A stretch of DNA of 64,000 bases, from NCBI RefSeq assembly GCF_900116375.1, contig NZ_UETB01000006.1, positions 62,001 to 126,000 on the forward strand. Direction: 5' to 3'. Under the pieces are notes generated by a model that saw nothing but the letters and a program-made list of their open reading frames with translations, was not told where the DNA came from and did no database searches. Source of the DNA: Georgenia satyanarayanai. Lineage in GTDB: Bacteria > Actinomycetota > Actinomycetes > Actinomycetales > Actinomycetaceae. Both the position numbers and the translations under genes were made by a program. Shown here piece by piece: positions 16,395 to 24,319 of this stretch (the stretch's first letter is position 1; each line of letters starts with the position of its first letter).

Positions 16395-17344
16395 ACGACC
16401 TCGGCCAGCTGAGCCTGCTGGCGATCTACGGCGCGATGGCCGCCTACGGCATCGCGATGGTCGCCTTCGGCATCGACCTGTCCGCCCTGCGTGACGGTGG
16501 CCCGGCCGACCGCCCCCGCAAGGCGGTCCGCGTGGCCATGACGACGACGTGGGCGGGCCTGGCCCTGCACGCGACCGGCGTCGTCACCCGCGGGATCGCC
16601 GCCGGCCGCGTGCCGTGGGCGAACATGTACGAGTTCTCGATCGTCTTCACCTTCGTCGCGGTGACGACCTTCCTCCTCGTCCAGCGCTGGCGGGACCTGC
16701 GCTACCTCGGCGCGCTCGTCGTCACCCCGGTGCTCCTCGCGCTCGGCCTGGCCGTCTCCGTCCTGTACATCGAGGCCGACGGCGTGCGCCCGGCGCTGGA
16801 CCACTACTGGCTCGTCATCCACGTCTCCGTCGCGACGGCGGCCATCGGCGTCTTCTCCGTGGGCGCCGCGATCTCCGTGGTCCAGCTGGTCAAGGCGCGC
16901 GGGGAGGCGACGCGCGCGGTGGTCGAGCGGAAGCCCGCCGTCGCGCTCGCCGGTGGCTCCGGCACCGTGGCCGCCGACACCGCGCCGGCGGAGCGCGACC
17001 GCGGCTTCTGGGGCCGGCTGTCGGACGTGCTGCCCGGCTCCGCCGAGCTCGAGCGCCTCGCCTACCGGCTCAACGCCGTCGGCTTCCTCCTGTGGACCTT
17101 CACGCTCATCGCCGGTGCCATCTGGGCCGAGCACGCGTGGGGCCGGCCCTGGAACTGGGACCCCAAGGAGGTCGGCACCTTCGTCGTGTGGGTCGTCTAC
17201 GCCGCCTACCTCCACGCTCGTGCGACGCGTGGGTGGGACGGGCGCAAGGCCGCCTACCTGGGCCTGTCCGGCTTCGGGCTGCTGCTCGTCAACTACTACG
17301 TCGTCAACCTCTTCGCGGACACGGTCCACGGCTACGCCTTCTAG
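16391..17344 (+). CDS. ccsB: cytochrome c biogenesis protein CcsB (ResC/CcsA)
   Basis: This 317-residue heme-delivery subunit of the system II synthetase has about eight transmembrane segments, conserved His residues in the loops (VIHVSVATAAIG and others) and the tryptophan-rich signature AWGRPWNWDPKEVGTF that binds heme on the outer face. A soluble loop of about 60 residues near position 180 is typical of actinobacterial forms. The GTG at 16391 overlaps the resB stop. It closes the operon and converges with the symporter gene nine bases later. Confidence 0.94.
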   Translation: MNDLGQLSLLAIYGAMAAYGIAMVAFGIDLSALRDGGPADRPRKAVRVAMTTTWAGLALHATGVVTRGIAAGRVPWANMYEFSIVFTFVAVTTFLLVQRWRDLRYLGALVVTPVLLALGLAVSVLYIEADGVRPALDHYWLVIHVSVATAAIGVFSVGAAISVVQLVKARGEATRAVVERKPAVALAGGSGTVAADTAPAERDRGFWGRLSDVLPGSAELERLAYRLNAVGFLLWTFTLIAGAIWAEHAWGRPWNWDPKEVGTFVVWVVYAAYLHARATRGWDGRKAAYLGLSGFGLLLVNYYVVNLFADTVHGYAF

Positions 17345-17353
17345 GGCCTCGGC

Positions 17354-18952
17354 TCAGACGAACGGCACCACGACGGCCACGGTGAGGACGAGCAGGCCCA
17401 GGGCCAGCCACCGGTAGTTGAGATACCAGGGCTTCTCGCGCAGCTCCGTGCTCTCCGCGCGCCACGTGCGGCGGTCGAAGGTGACCTCGGCGATCGCGGC
17501 CGGGTCCGGTGCGGGCTGACGCAGCGAGACCGCCGTCAGCACGGCGGCGCTCGCGACGACCATGATGCCGGTGGCGTAGAGGAAGTGGACGCCGTGGAGC
17601 TCGAGCATCTCGCCGCTCACGAATCCGGCGGCCCCGAGCGGGGTCATCACCACCATGGTCCAGAAGGCCGCTGAGGCGGTGGCCCGCTTCCAGAAGATGC
17701 CGCCGAGGAGGACGACGACGAAGGGCATCGTCACGTAGCCGAGGAAGGACTGGAAGTACTCCACGAGGGTGTCGAAGGACAGGATCACCGGTGCCCAGAG
17801 CACGGCGATGACCATGAGGACACCGACGAGCACGCGGCTCAGGCGCAGCAGCGTCTTCTCGCTGTACTCCTTGTCCCGGGTCTTGACGAAGTCGTTGACC
17901 ACCAGGCTCGCGGCGCCGTTGAGCACGGAGTCGAGGGTGGACATCAGCGCCGCGATGAGGGCGGCGACCACCAGGCCGCGCAGGCCGACGGGCAGGTACT
18001 CGAAGATGAGTGAGGGCCAGGCGAGGTCGGGGTTGTCGAGGTCCGGGAAGACGTCGCGGGCGAGGATGCCGGGGAAGACGAGCAGGACGAGGAGCGGCAG
18101 CTGCATGAGACCGGCGAACAGCGCGCCCCAGCGGCCGTGGTCGAGGTTCTTCGCGGCCAGCACCCGCTGGACGACCACGTGGTTGGAGATCCACACGTAG
18201 AACCCCAGGAAGACGGCTCCGGTGAGGATGCCGGGTGCCGGGAGGAAGTCGTCGTCGGCCGGGCGGGCGAGGGAGAAGTCGTCCCCGGGAGCGAGCTCGG
18301 GGAAGACCGACCAGTTGAAGTCGAACTGGGCGAAGACGATCACGAAGATGACGCCGGCGGCGAGGAACAGCAGGATGCCCTGGATGGTGTCGGTGATCAT
18401 CACGGCCTTGAGCCCGCCGAGGATGACGTAGACCCCGCCGAGCAGCGCGATGATGACGATGTGCACCATGAGGGGCACGTTGGGGAACAGCAGGTTGAGC
18501 ACGAGCGCGCCGGCGAACATGCCGCCGGCGGAGTCGATGAGCATCCCGGTGACGACGGTGAAGCCGGAGAACGCGTAGCGCGAGCGCCGGTCGTACCGCT
18601 TCTCGAGGAACTCCGGGACGGTGCTGATCTTGGACTGCAGGTAGATCGGCAGGATGAGGACCGCGAAGACGATGAGGACGAGCGTGGCCATCCACTCGTA
18701 GTTCCACACCGCGATCCCGGTGTCGTAACCGGCGCCCGCCAGGCCGAGGAACTGGGTGCCGGAGAAGTTGGTGACGATGAGGGAGAAGCCGACGAGCGGC
18801 CAGACCATGCCCCGTCCGGCGAGGAAGTAGTCGCCGGAGGTCGTCGTGCTGCGCCCGGCCCAGTAGCCGATCGCGATGATGCCCAGCACGTAGACCCCGA
18901 TGATGACGAGATCGATGGTCGCCAGCTCGAACTCCGGCACGTCCCCTCCCAC
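17354..18952 (-). CDS. sodium:solute symporter family (SSS) transporter
   Basis: This 532-residue transporter of the SGLT/PutP superfamily has about 13-14 hydrophobic segments. Family features include DYFLAGRGMVWPLVGFSL in the first core helix, the Na+ site region SNFSGTQF-like (TNFSGTQFLGLAG), and ALMSTLDSVLNGAASLVVND in the eighth core helix. The solute is not predictable: SGLT-like sugar/inositol or PutP/PanF types are all possible. The C terminus carries an extra helix. The start is uncertain: GTG at 18952 or, four codons on, GTG at 18940. It converges with ccsB and is not part of a sugar locus. Confidence 0.88.
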   Translation of the reverse strand: MGGDVPEFELATIDLVIIGVYVLGIIAIGYWAGRSTTTSGDYFLAGRGMVWPLVGFSLIVTNFSGTQFLGLAGAGYDTGIAVWNYEWMATLVLIVFAVLILPIYLQSKISTVPEFLEKRYDRRSRYAFSGFTVVTGMLIDSAGGMFAGALVLNLLFPNVPLMVHIVIIALLGGVYVILGGLKAVMITDTIQGILLFLAAGVIFVIVFAQFDFNWSVFPELAPGDDFSLARPADDDFLPAPGILTGAVFLGFYVWISNHVVVQRVLAAKNLDHGRWGALFAGLMQLPLLVLLVFPGILARDVFPDLDNPDLAWPSLIFEYLPVGLRGLVVAALIAALMSTLDSVLNGAASLVVNDFVKTRDKEYSEKTLLRLSRVLVGVLMVIAVLWAPVILSFDTLVEYFQSFLGYVTMPFVVVLLGGIFWKRATASAAFWTMVVMTPLGAAGFVSGEMLELHGVHFLYATGIMVVASAAVLTAVSLRQPAPDPAAIAEVTFDRRTWRAESTELREKPWYLNYRWLALGLLVLTVAVVVPFV

Positions 18953-18995
18953 GGCGCGTCGGTGAGCCCCCTACGGGGTCCGGTCCCGGGGCCAG

Positions 18996-19010
18996 CCTGC
19001 CAGCGGCAGG
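18996..19010. terminator. short hairpin after the PLD-N membrane protein gene
   Basis: CCTGCC and GGCAGG pair around a 3-base loop in the 89-base gap between the small membrane protein gene and the symporter start. This is a weak prediction: 6-bp stem and no U-tract. Confidence 0.3.
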
Positions 19011-19041
19011 GCGTCCGCGCCCGCCGAGGGAGGGGTGGTGG

Positions 19042-19437
19042 TCAGCGGCGGGGGCCGGGCTGTCCGTCCTCGTCCTCGGCGTCCTCGTCGGTGGTCGGCT
19101 CGGGCGCCGGGGGCTCGGCGGGCTGCTGCCGGCCGAGACCGGCGAGGAACTCCGGGTCGTCGTCCGGGGCCAGCGGGCGCGGCGCGGGCCGGCGCGGGCC
19201 GGGACGTGAGGGGCGGCCGACGGGCGCGCTGCCTCCGCGGACCTGGCCCGCGGCCTGCCGGGTCGCCCGGCTCACCACGAGCCACGCGAGCGCGCCGGCG
19301 CCGGGGAAGACGACGATGAGGATGGCCCACAGCGCCTTCGGCAGTCCGCCGGGCATGTCGGCGTTGTTGGTGCGGACGCAGTCGACGAGGGCGTAGACGA
19401 CGAGGGCGATGAGGGCGATGAACAGGAATCTCAGCAT
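19042..19437 (-). CDS. PLD nuclease N-terminal domain-containing membrane protein
   Basis: This 131-residue protein has two N-terminal transmembrane segments (MLRFLFIALIALVVYALVD and LWAILIVVFPGAGALAWLVV) that match the PLDc_N domain, followed by a basic, proline-rich and then acidic cytoplasmic tail of about 75 residues that looks disordered. Despite the domain name there is no phospholipase catalytic HKD motif, so it is not an enzyme. Similar stand-alone proteins sit near menaquinone genes in other actinobacteria (recalled). GGAGGAGAC precedes the ATG. Function unknown. Confidence 0.83.
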   Translation of the reverse strand: MLRFLFIALIALVVYALVDCVRTNNADMPGGLPKALWAILIVVFPGAGALAWLVVSRATRQAAGQVRGGSAPVGRPSRPGPRRPAPRPLAPDDDPEFLAGLGRQQPAEPPAPEPTTDEDAEDEDGQPGPRR

Positions 19438-19495
19438 GTCTCCTCCAGCCTATGTCGTGGAGGGACTCGCCGGGGGGCGGGCCGTGAGGGCGACG

Positions 19496-19501
19496 TAGGC
19501 T
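19496..19501 (+). promoter_or_regulatory. -10 element of a leaderless promoter (DUF4229 gene)
   Basis: TAGGCT, six bases, then the GTG at 19508. Confidence 0.55.
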
Positions 19502-19507
19502 GGTCGC

Positions 19508-19786
19508 GTGCCCATCCTGCGTTACACGCTCCTGCGCCTCGCGCTGATCGCCGGCGCCTTCGCGCTCCTGTGGCTGCTCGGCCTACGCGGCTGGCTCGTC
19601 GCCGTCGTCGCCGTCGTCGTCGGGGCGCTGCTGTCCTACCTGCTGCTGCCGCGCCAGGCCGACGCCGCGGCCGCCGTCATCGCCGAGCGCCGCCGCCGGA
19701 CGGCGGACTCCCTGGACGAGGCCATCGCCCAGGACGCCGCCGAGGAGGACGCGATCGTCGACGGCGAGGACCGCCGGACCGACTAG
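19508..19786 (+). CDS. DUF4229-type small membrane protein
   Basis: This 92-residue protein has two closely spaced transmembrane segments (residues about 8-25 and 29-47) and a charged cytoplasmic tail with the LLLPRQADAAAAVIAERRRR turn characteristic of DUF4229. Function is unknown; the family is actinobacterial and commonly adjacent to menA. Its last four bases overlap the convergent menA stop. Confidence 0.82.
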   Translation: MPILRYTLLRLALIAGAFALLWLLGLRGWLVAVVAVVVGALLSYLLLPRQADAAAAVIAERRRRTADSLDEAIAQDAAEEDAIVDGEDRRTD

Positions 19787-20652
19787 AGGAGGAGCCCCAG
19801 GCCGAGGAGCACGCCGTAGCCGAGCTCGAGGAGGCCGGTGTCGCGCAGCACGACGATGAGCTGGCGCCCCTGGGCCCCGCCGAGGACCACCCGCGCCAGG
19901 CGCACGACCAGCGGCACGAGCAGGAGGGTGAGCAGCGCCCACGGGTGGGCCGCGGCCACGGCGAGGGCGAGGACGAGCGGCACGGCGACCATGGCGACGT
20001 AGCCGAGGCGCGCACGGCGGTCCCCGAGGCGCACCGCCAGCGTGCGCTTGCCCGCGACGGTGTCGGTGGGGATGTCGCGGACGTTGTTGACCATGAGCAG
20101 CGCGCAGGCGATGAGCCCGATGCCCACCGCCGCTGCCAGCGCCGCCCACGACACGGCCAGTGCCTGGGTGTAGGTGGTGCCCAGGGTGGCGACGAGCCCG
20201 AAGAAGACGAACACGCCCACCTCGCCGAGGCCGCGGTAGCCGTAGGGGTTGCGGCCGCCGGTGTAGTACCAGGCCGCGACGACGCACAGCGCGCCCACCG
20301 CGACGAGCCACCACGTGCCCGCCAGCGCGCAGAGCACCAGGCCCAGCACCGCCGCGAGCCCGAAGGACGCGAAGGCCGCGCGCCGTACCGTGCCCGGGCG
20401 TGCCGCGCCCGAGCCGGTGAGGCGCGGGGGGCCGGTGCGGACGTCGTCGGTGCCCCGCACGCCGTCGGAGTAGTCGTTGGCGAAGTTGACGCCCACCTGG
20501 AGGGCGAGGGCCACGCCGGCGGCGAGCAGGGCGCGCAGGACGGAGCCGGAGCCCAGGTCGTAGGCGGCGCCGGTGCCGACGAGGACGGGGGCTGCGGCGG
20601 CGGGGAGCGTGCGGACACGCGCGCCCTCCACCCAGTCGGCGAACGTGGCCAT
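19783..20652 (-). CDS. menA: 1,4-dihydroxy-2-naphthoate polyprenyltransferase MenA
   Basis: MenA (289 residues) attaches the polyprenyl side chain to 1,4-dihydroxy-2-naphthoate, giving demethylmenaquinone in the membrane. The UbiA-superfamily aspartate motifs are visible: NFANDYSDGVRGTD (near residue 57) and NNVRDIPTDTVAGKRTLAV (near residue 185). About eight or nine transmembrane segments are present. Length is normal. AAGGAG sits before the ATG, and a TATTCT -10 lies about 28 bases upstream. The prenyl donor is probably made by the polyprenyl diphosphate synthase at 61.3 kb. Confidence 0.95.
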   Translation of the reverse strand: MATFADWVEGARVRTLPAAAAPVLVGTGAAYDLGSGSVLRALLAAGVALALQVGVNFANDYSDGVRGTDDVRTGPPRLTGSGAARPGTVRRAAFASFGLAAVLGLVLCALAGTWWLVAVGALCVVAAWYYTGGRNPYGYRGLGEVGVFVFFGLVATLGTTYTQALAVSWAALAAAVGIGLIACALLMVNNVRDIPTDTVAGKRTLAVRLGDRRARLGYVAMVAVPLVLALAVAAAHPWALLTLLLVPLVVRLARVVLGGAQGRQLIVVLRDTGLLELGYGVLLGLGLLL

Positions 20653-20679
20653 GGAGCTCCTTGCTGGGGGACGGCGACC

Positions 20680-20685
20680 AGAATA
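20680..20685 (-). promoter_or_regulatory. -10 candidate for menA
   Basis: Minus-strand TATTCT, close to the consensus TATAAT, gives a leader of about 20 bases carrying the menA ribosome binding site. Confidence 0.45.
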
Positions 20686-20692
20686 TCCGCCC

Positions 20693-21886
20693 TCAGCGCA
20701 TGCGCTCGGTCCGGTGGTCCTCCACGGCGAGGAGCTCGGCGGCCAGCCGGGCGGCCGTCAGCCGGTCGACCTTGCCCGGCCCCCGCAGCGGCAGCTCGGG
20801 CAGCCGCACGAGCGCCCGCGGCGCGTGGTGGCGTCCCAGCCTCGCCGCGACGTGCTCGCGCACCTGCTCCAGGCCGGGCACGCCGTCACCCACGACGACC
20901 GCCGTCACGAGCGCGCCCCAGTGCTCGTCGGGGACACCGACGACGACGCACTCCCCGGCCCCGGGCAGCTCGCCCAGCGCCTGCTCCACCGCGGCGGTGG
21001 ACACGTTGAGCCCCCCGGAGAGGACGACGTCGTCGAGGCGGCCGAGGACGGTGAGGGTGCCTCCGGCGAGGGAGCCGCGGTCGTTGGTCCGCAGCCAGCG
21101 ACGTCCGTCGCGCTCGCGGAAGGTGTCGCGGTCGGCGGCGTCGTCGTCGAGGTAGCCGCGGGCGAGGACGGGACCCGCGAGCCAGATCCTTCCCCCGGCG
21201 TCGACCTCGACGTCGACGCCGTCGAGCGGCACACCGTCGTAGACGCAGCCGCCGCCCGTCTCCGTCATCCCGTAGGTCGTGACGACGGGCACACCGGCGT
21301 CCCGGGCGGCGGTGAGGAGCGCGCCGGCGGTGCGGGCGCCGCCGACGAGGACCGCCGCGAGGCCGCGGAGGGCGGCGACGGCGTGCTCGTCGGCCATGAC
21401 GCGGGCCAGCTGGGTGGGGACGAGGGAGAGGTAGCCCGGGACGTCCGGGCGCAGGCGGCGCACCGCGGCCGCGAGGTCACCGGCGCGGAACCCGGCGGAG
21501 GTGTCGAGGACAACAGGCTCGGTGCCCGCGACGACCGAGCGCACGAGCACCTGGAGGCCCGCGACGTGGTGGACCGGCAGGCAGGCCACCCACTGCCCGG
21601 GGCCGGCGAGCCGTGCGGAGGTGGCGCGGGCCGAGGCGACGAGCCCGGCGCCGTCGAGCGCGACGAGGTGGCCGGTGCCCGACGTCGAGCCCGAGGTCGC
21701 GACGAGGGCCGCGACCCCGGCGGGTGCCGTGGGGGCGGGCGGCACGGGCGCCTCCGGGTCCACCACCCGCAGGGCCGGTGCCGTGCCGTCCAGCGCCGCG
21801 GGCAACGACGCGAGCACGGCGGTCACGGCGGGCACGCCGGTGCCCCCGGGCAGCACGGTGGCCGGGCGGCCGTCCTGGGACCTCAT
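20693..21886 (-). CDS. menE: o-succinylbenzoate-CoA ligase MenE
   Basis: MenE (397 residues) is an ANL-superfamily adenylating enzyme that activates o-succinylbenzoate with ATP and CoA. Seen are PVHHVAGLQ, the TTYGMTETGGGCVYDG substrate/AMP motif (A5), RTNDRG (A7/A8 region) and the C-terminal catalytic Lys in RGPGKVDRL. The phosphate-binding loop is odd: where the family has TSGSTGxPK, this has TSGSTSGTGH (residues 64-73), with an extra residue and no Lys. Actinobacterial MenE is short and often divergent, and the context with the other men genes supports the function. The ATG follows a TAGCCT box by six bases. Confidence 0.88.
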   Translation of the reverse strand: MRSQDGRPATVLPGGTGVPAVTAVLASLPAALDGTAPALRVVDPEAPVPPAPTAPAGVAALVATSGSTSGTGHLVALDGAGLVASARATSARLAGPGQWVACLPVHHVAGLQVLVRSVVAGTEPVVLDTSAGFRAGDLAAAVRRLRPDVPGYLSLVPTQLARVMADEHAVAALRGLAAVLVGGARTAGALLTAARDAGVPVVTTYGMTETGGGCVYDGVPLDGVDVEVDAGGRIWLAGPVLARGYLDDDAADRDTFRERDGRRWLRTNDRGSLAGGTLTVLGRLDDVVLSGGLNVSTAAVEQALGELPGAGECVVVGVPDEHWGALVTAVVVGDGVPGLEQVREHVAARLGRHHAPRALVRLPELPLRGPGKVDRLTAARLAAELLAVEDHRTERMR

Positions 21887-21892
21887 GCCGCC

Positions 21893-21898
21893 AGGCTA
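21893..21898 (-). promoter_or_regulatory. -10 element of a leaderless promoter (menE)
   Basis: Minus-strand TAGCCT, six bases, then the menE ATG at 21886. Confidence 0.5.
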
Positions 21899-21913
21899 TG
21901 GCTCCGGCGCGGG

Positions 21914-21919
21914 TACCGT
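21914..21919 (+). promoter_or_regulatory. -10 candidate for the DUF3048 lipoprotein gene
   Basis: TACCGT followed by about 29 bases that include the strong ribosome binding site GGGAGGAC before the ATG at 21949. It is a leadered promoter, unlike divergent menE. Confidence 0.45.
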
Positions 21920-21948
21920 GAGCCCCCGGAACCGACAGGGAGGACGAC

Positions 21949-22983
21949 ATGGCAGGACGGCACCGCCGGCTCGCGGCACTCACCCTCGCGGCACTCGCGC
22001 TCACGGGCTGCGCCTCCTCGGCGCCGCGCGAGACCGTGACGCCGAGCCCCGCCCCGACGACGGTCGCACCCACGGCCGAGGCCGTCCCCACGTGGCCGCT
22101 CACCGGTGTGCCCGGCGAGGACGCCGAGGAGCGCCCCGCCGTGGCCGTCAAGGTCGAGAACACCGCCATGGCGCGCCCCCAGACGGGGCTGGAGGAGGCC
22201 GACGTCGTGTGGGAGGAGATGGTCGAGGGCGGCATCACCCGCTTCAACGCCGTCTTCCACTCCCGCCTCCCCGAGGTCGTCGGGCCGATCCGCTCCGTGC
22301 GGCCGATGGACGCCGGCATCGTCGCCCCGCTCGGCGGACCGCAGGTCATCTCCGGCGGCCAGCCGCTCTTCCTCGGCTCGGTCCAGGAGGCGGGCGTCCA
22401 GCTCATCTCCCACGACGCCGGGCACGCCGGCTTCTTCCGCAGCGCCGACCGTCGCGCGCCCCACAACCTCTACGGCCGTCTGCCCGAGCTGCTCACCCAG
22501 GCGGAGGCGGCCGAGCCACCGCCCGAGCAGTTCAGCTTCGCGGCCGACGGCGAGGAGGCCACCGCCGTCCTCGAGGGCGAGCCGGCCACCGCGCTGCGAC
22601 TGAGCTTCCCGCAGACCTCGCCCGGCTGGACCTGGGACGGCGGCGCGGACCGCTGGCTGCGCGACGAGGCGGGGGAGCCCGCCACGTCGGTGGCCGGGGA
22701 CGTCCTCGGTGCGGAGAACGTCGTCGTCATGCGCGTGGAGGTCGTCGCGTCCGAGGGCCGCGACCAGTCCGGCGACGCCGTCCCGGAGACGGTGATGACG
22801 GGGACCGGCGAGGCGCTCGTGGCCTCCGGCGGACGGGTCGTGCCCGCCACCTGGTCCAAGGCGGCGCTCGGGGAGCCCGTCACCCTCACGACGGCCGCCG
22901 GCGACGACGTCGCGCTCGCGCCCGGGACGACGTGGGTCGAGCTCGTGCCGGTCGACCGGGGCGGGGTCGACGTCCAGCGCTGA
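21949..22983 (+). CDS. DUF3048 domain-containing lipoprotein (YerB-like)
   Basis: This 344-residue exported lipoprotein has a signal with lipobox LTGC (Cys about residue 19), a Thr/Pro-rich linker, then the N-terminal DUF3048 domain (PAVAVKVENTAMARPQTGLE, GGITRFNAVF, GPIRSVRPMD) and a C-terminal DUF3048_C domain beginning near residue 230. The family includes Bacillus YerB; it is thought to act at the cell envelope but its biochemical role is not known. A strong SD (GGGAGGACGAC) precedes the ATG. It is followed by the structured RNA region. Confidence 0.87.
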   Translation: MAGRHRRLAALTLAALALTGCASSAPRETVTPSPAPTTVAPTAEAVPTWPLTGVPGEDAEERPAVAVKVENTAMARPQTGLEEADVVWEEMVEGGITRFNAVFHSRLPEVVGPIRSVRPMDAGIVAPLGGPQVISGGQPLFLGSVQEAGVQLISHDAGHAGFFRSADRRAPHNLYGRLPELLTQAEAAEPPPEQFSFAADGEEATAVLEGEPATALRLSFPQTSPGWTWDGGADRWLRDEAGEPATSVAGDVLGAENVVVMRVEVVASEGRDQSGDAVPETVMTGTGEALVASGGRVVPATWSKAALGEPVTLTTAAGDDVALAPGTTWVELVPVDRGGVDVQR

Positions 22984-23040
22984 GCGCGGTCGTGCGAAAG
23001 GGGGAGATCGGCGTCATGCCCGGGCAGGACGGCGATCCGC

Positions 23041-23276
23041 CCGAATCGGTGCTGGTGACCGATGGTTCGGCACTGTGAGGAACGGCATGCTTGTTCCTGT
23101 GACCGCGCTCCACGAGCTTCTTCCGATGTCGTAGGGGGTGTGGCAGGCACGGTAACGGGGGGCGTGCCCGCTTCACGCAGGAGTGGAGGCCTGCGCGACG
23201 CGGCACGTACAAGGCTGTACCCGCAGCGGCTGACAGGGATGGAGGGCCCGGGCGCTGCGGGTACAGCCGCTTTTTT
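23041..23276 (+). ncRNA. candidate structured non-coding RNA
   Basis: The 296-base gap between the DUF3048 gene and menB has no supportable reading frame but carries five consecutive hairpins on the plus strand: 23041-23070 (CCGAATCGGT with ACCGA and TTCGG), 23078-23098 (AGGAAC/GTTCCT), 23146-23168 (GGCACG/CGTGCC, G-rich loop), 23176-23195 (CGCAGG/CCTGCG), and a 16-bp intrinsic terminator. Such density with a true terminator points to a stable small RNA rather than a simple 3' UTR. The 5' end is uncertain because I see no clear promoter; it could also be processed from the upstream mRNA. It does not match tmRNA, RNase P RNA or SRP RNA signatures. Confidence 0.5.
23213..23276 (+). terminator. 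strong intrinsic terminator
   Basis: A 16-bp perfect stem (GGCTGTACCCGCAGCG and its exact complement at 23253-23268) with a 24-base loop is followed by GC, then six T residues. This is the only hairpin with a real T-run that I found in the window and it points along the plus strand, ending just before the menB stop. Confidence 0.88.
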
Positions 23277-23279
23277 GTG

Positions 23280-24233
23280 TCAGTAGTAGTACGGGAAGCG
23301 TGACCAGTCGGGGTCGCGGCGCTCGAGGAAGGCGTCACGTCCCTCGGCGGCCTCGTCGGTCATGTACGCCAGGCGGGTGGCCTCCCCGGCGAAGACCTGC
23401 TGTCCGGCCAGGCCGTCGTCGACCATGTTGAACGCGAGCTTGAGCATCCGGATCGCCTGCGGTGACTTGCCCGCGACCGTGAGTGCCCACTCCAGCGCCG
23501 TCGACTCGAGGTCTGCGTGGTCGACGACCTCGTTGACCACGCCCCAGCGCTCGGCGTCCTCGGCGGAGTACTCGCGGGCGAGGAAGAAGATCTCGCGGGC
23601 ACGCTTGTCCCCGGCCTGGCGGGCCAGCAGGCCCGAGCCGTAGCCGGCGTCGAAGGAGCCGACGTTCGCGTCGGTCTGCTTGAAGCGGGCGTGCTGGCGG
23701 GAGGCGAGAGACAGGTCGCACACGACGTTGAGCGAGTGCCCGCCGCCGGCCGCCCAGCCGCTCACCGCGGCGATGACGACCTTCGGCATGGTGCGGATGA
23801 GGCGCTGGACCTCGAGGATGTGCAGCCGGCCGGCGCGGGCCGGGTCGATCTGCTCGCGGCGCTGCGCGGTCCCGGCCAGCGGGTCGGCGTCCTCCGTCTC
23901 GTACCGGTAGCCGTCGCGCCCCCGGATGCGCTGGTCCCCGCCGGAGCAGAAGGCCCAGCCGCCGTCCTTGGGGCTGGGCCCGTTGCCGGTGAGGATGACG
24001 GCGGCGACGTCGGACGTCATCCGCGCGTGGTCGAGGGCGCGGTAGAGCTCGTCGACGGTCTGCGGGCGGAAGGCGTTGCGGACCTCGGGCCGGTCGAAGG
24101 CGATGCGGACCGCGGGCAGGTCCCGACCGTCGCGGACCGCGCGGTGGTAGGTGAGGTCGGTGAGGTCGAAGCCCTCCACCGGGCGCCAGGCGCTCGGGTC
24201 GAAGGGCTGGTCGGTCGGCACGGGCTCACTCAT
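23280..24233 (-). CDS. menB: 1,4-dihydroxy-2-naphthoyl-CoA synthase MenB
   Basis: MenB (317 residues) closes the second ring of the naphthoquinone by Dieckmann-type cyclisation of o-succinylbenzoyl-CoA. The crotonase fold shows the oxyanion-hole segments FCSGGDQRIRG and SGWAAGGGHSL, the VGSFDAGYGS segment with the catalytic Asp, and the long C terminus ending RDPDWSRFPYYY that is typical of MenB. The ATG at 24233 begins MSEPVPTDQPFDPS, matching actinobacterial MenB starts and dropping a 46-residue spurious extension. A TAGGCT box seven bases before it predicts a leaderless mRNA. Confidence 0.96.
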   Translation of the reverse strand: MSEPVPTDQPFDPSAWRPVEGFDLTDLTYHRAVRDGRDLPAVRIAFDRPEVRNAFRPQTVDELYRALDHARMTSDVAAVILTGNGPSPKDGGWAFCSGGDQRIRGRDGYRYETEDADPLAGTAQRREQIDPARAGRLHILEVQRLIRTMPKVVIAAVSGWAAGGGHSLNVVCDLSLASRQHARFKQTDANVGSFDAGYGSGLLARQAGDKRAREIFFLAREYSAEDAERWGVVNEVVDHADLESTALEWALTVAGKSPQAIRMLKLAFNMVDDGLAGQQVFAGEATRLAYMTDEAAEGRDAFLERRDPDWSRFPYYY

Positions 24234-24240
24234 GCGCACC

Positions 24241-24246
24241 AGCCTA
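24241..24246 (-). promoter_or_regulatory. -10 element of a leaderless promoter (menB)
   Basis: Minus-strand TAGGCT, seven bases, then the menB ATG at 24233. Confidence 0.55.
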
Positions 24247-24319
24247 GGCGGCGTCCTCCGCGGCACGCTCTGCCGGTACGCTCGTGCCGTTCGTGGTACG
24301 CGTGTACTGGAGGTGTGGG

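Noticed and set aside
23041-23276. Naming the structured RNA as RNase P RNA, tmRNA, SRP RNA or 6S/Ms1
   Set aside because: None of the signature motifs I know for RNase P, tmRNA or SRP RNA is present, and a 6S/Ms1 match cannot be judged by eye, so it is left unnamed.
24234-24319. Guanidine riboswitch before the SMR gene
   Set aside because: I looked for paired hairpins with ACGR loops or a ykkC-like fold and saw none; the gap is too short for guanidine-I.
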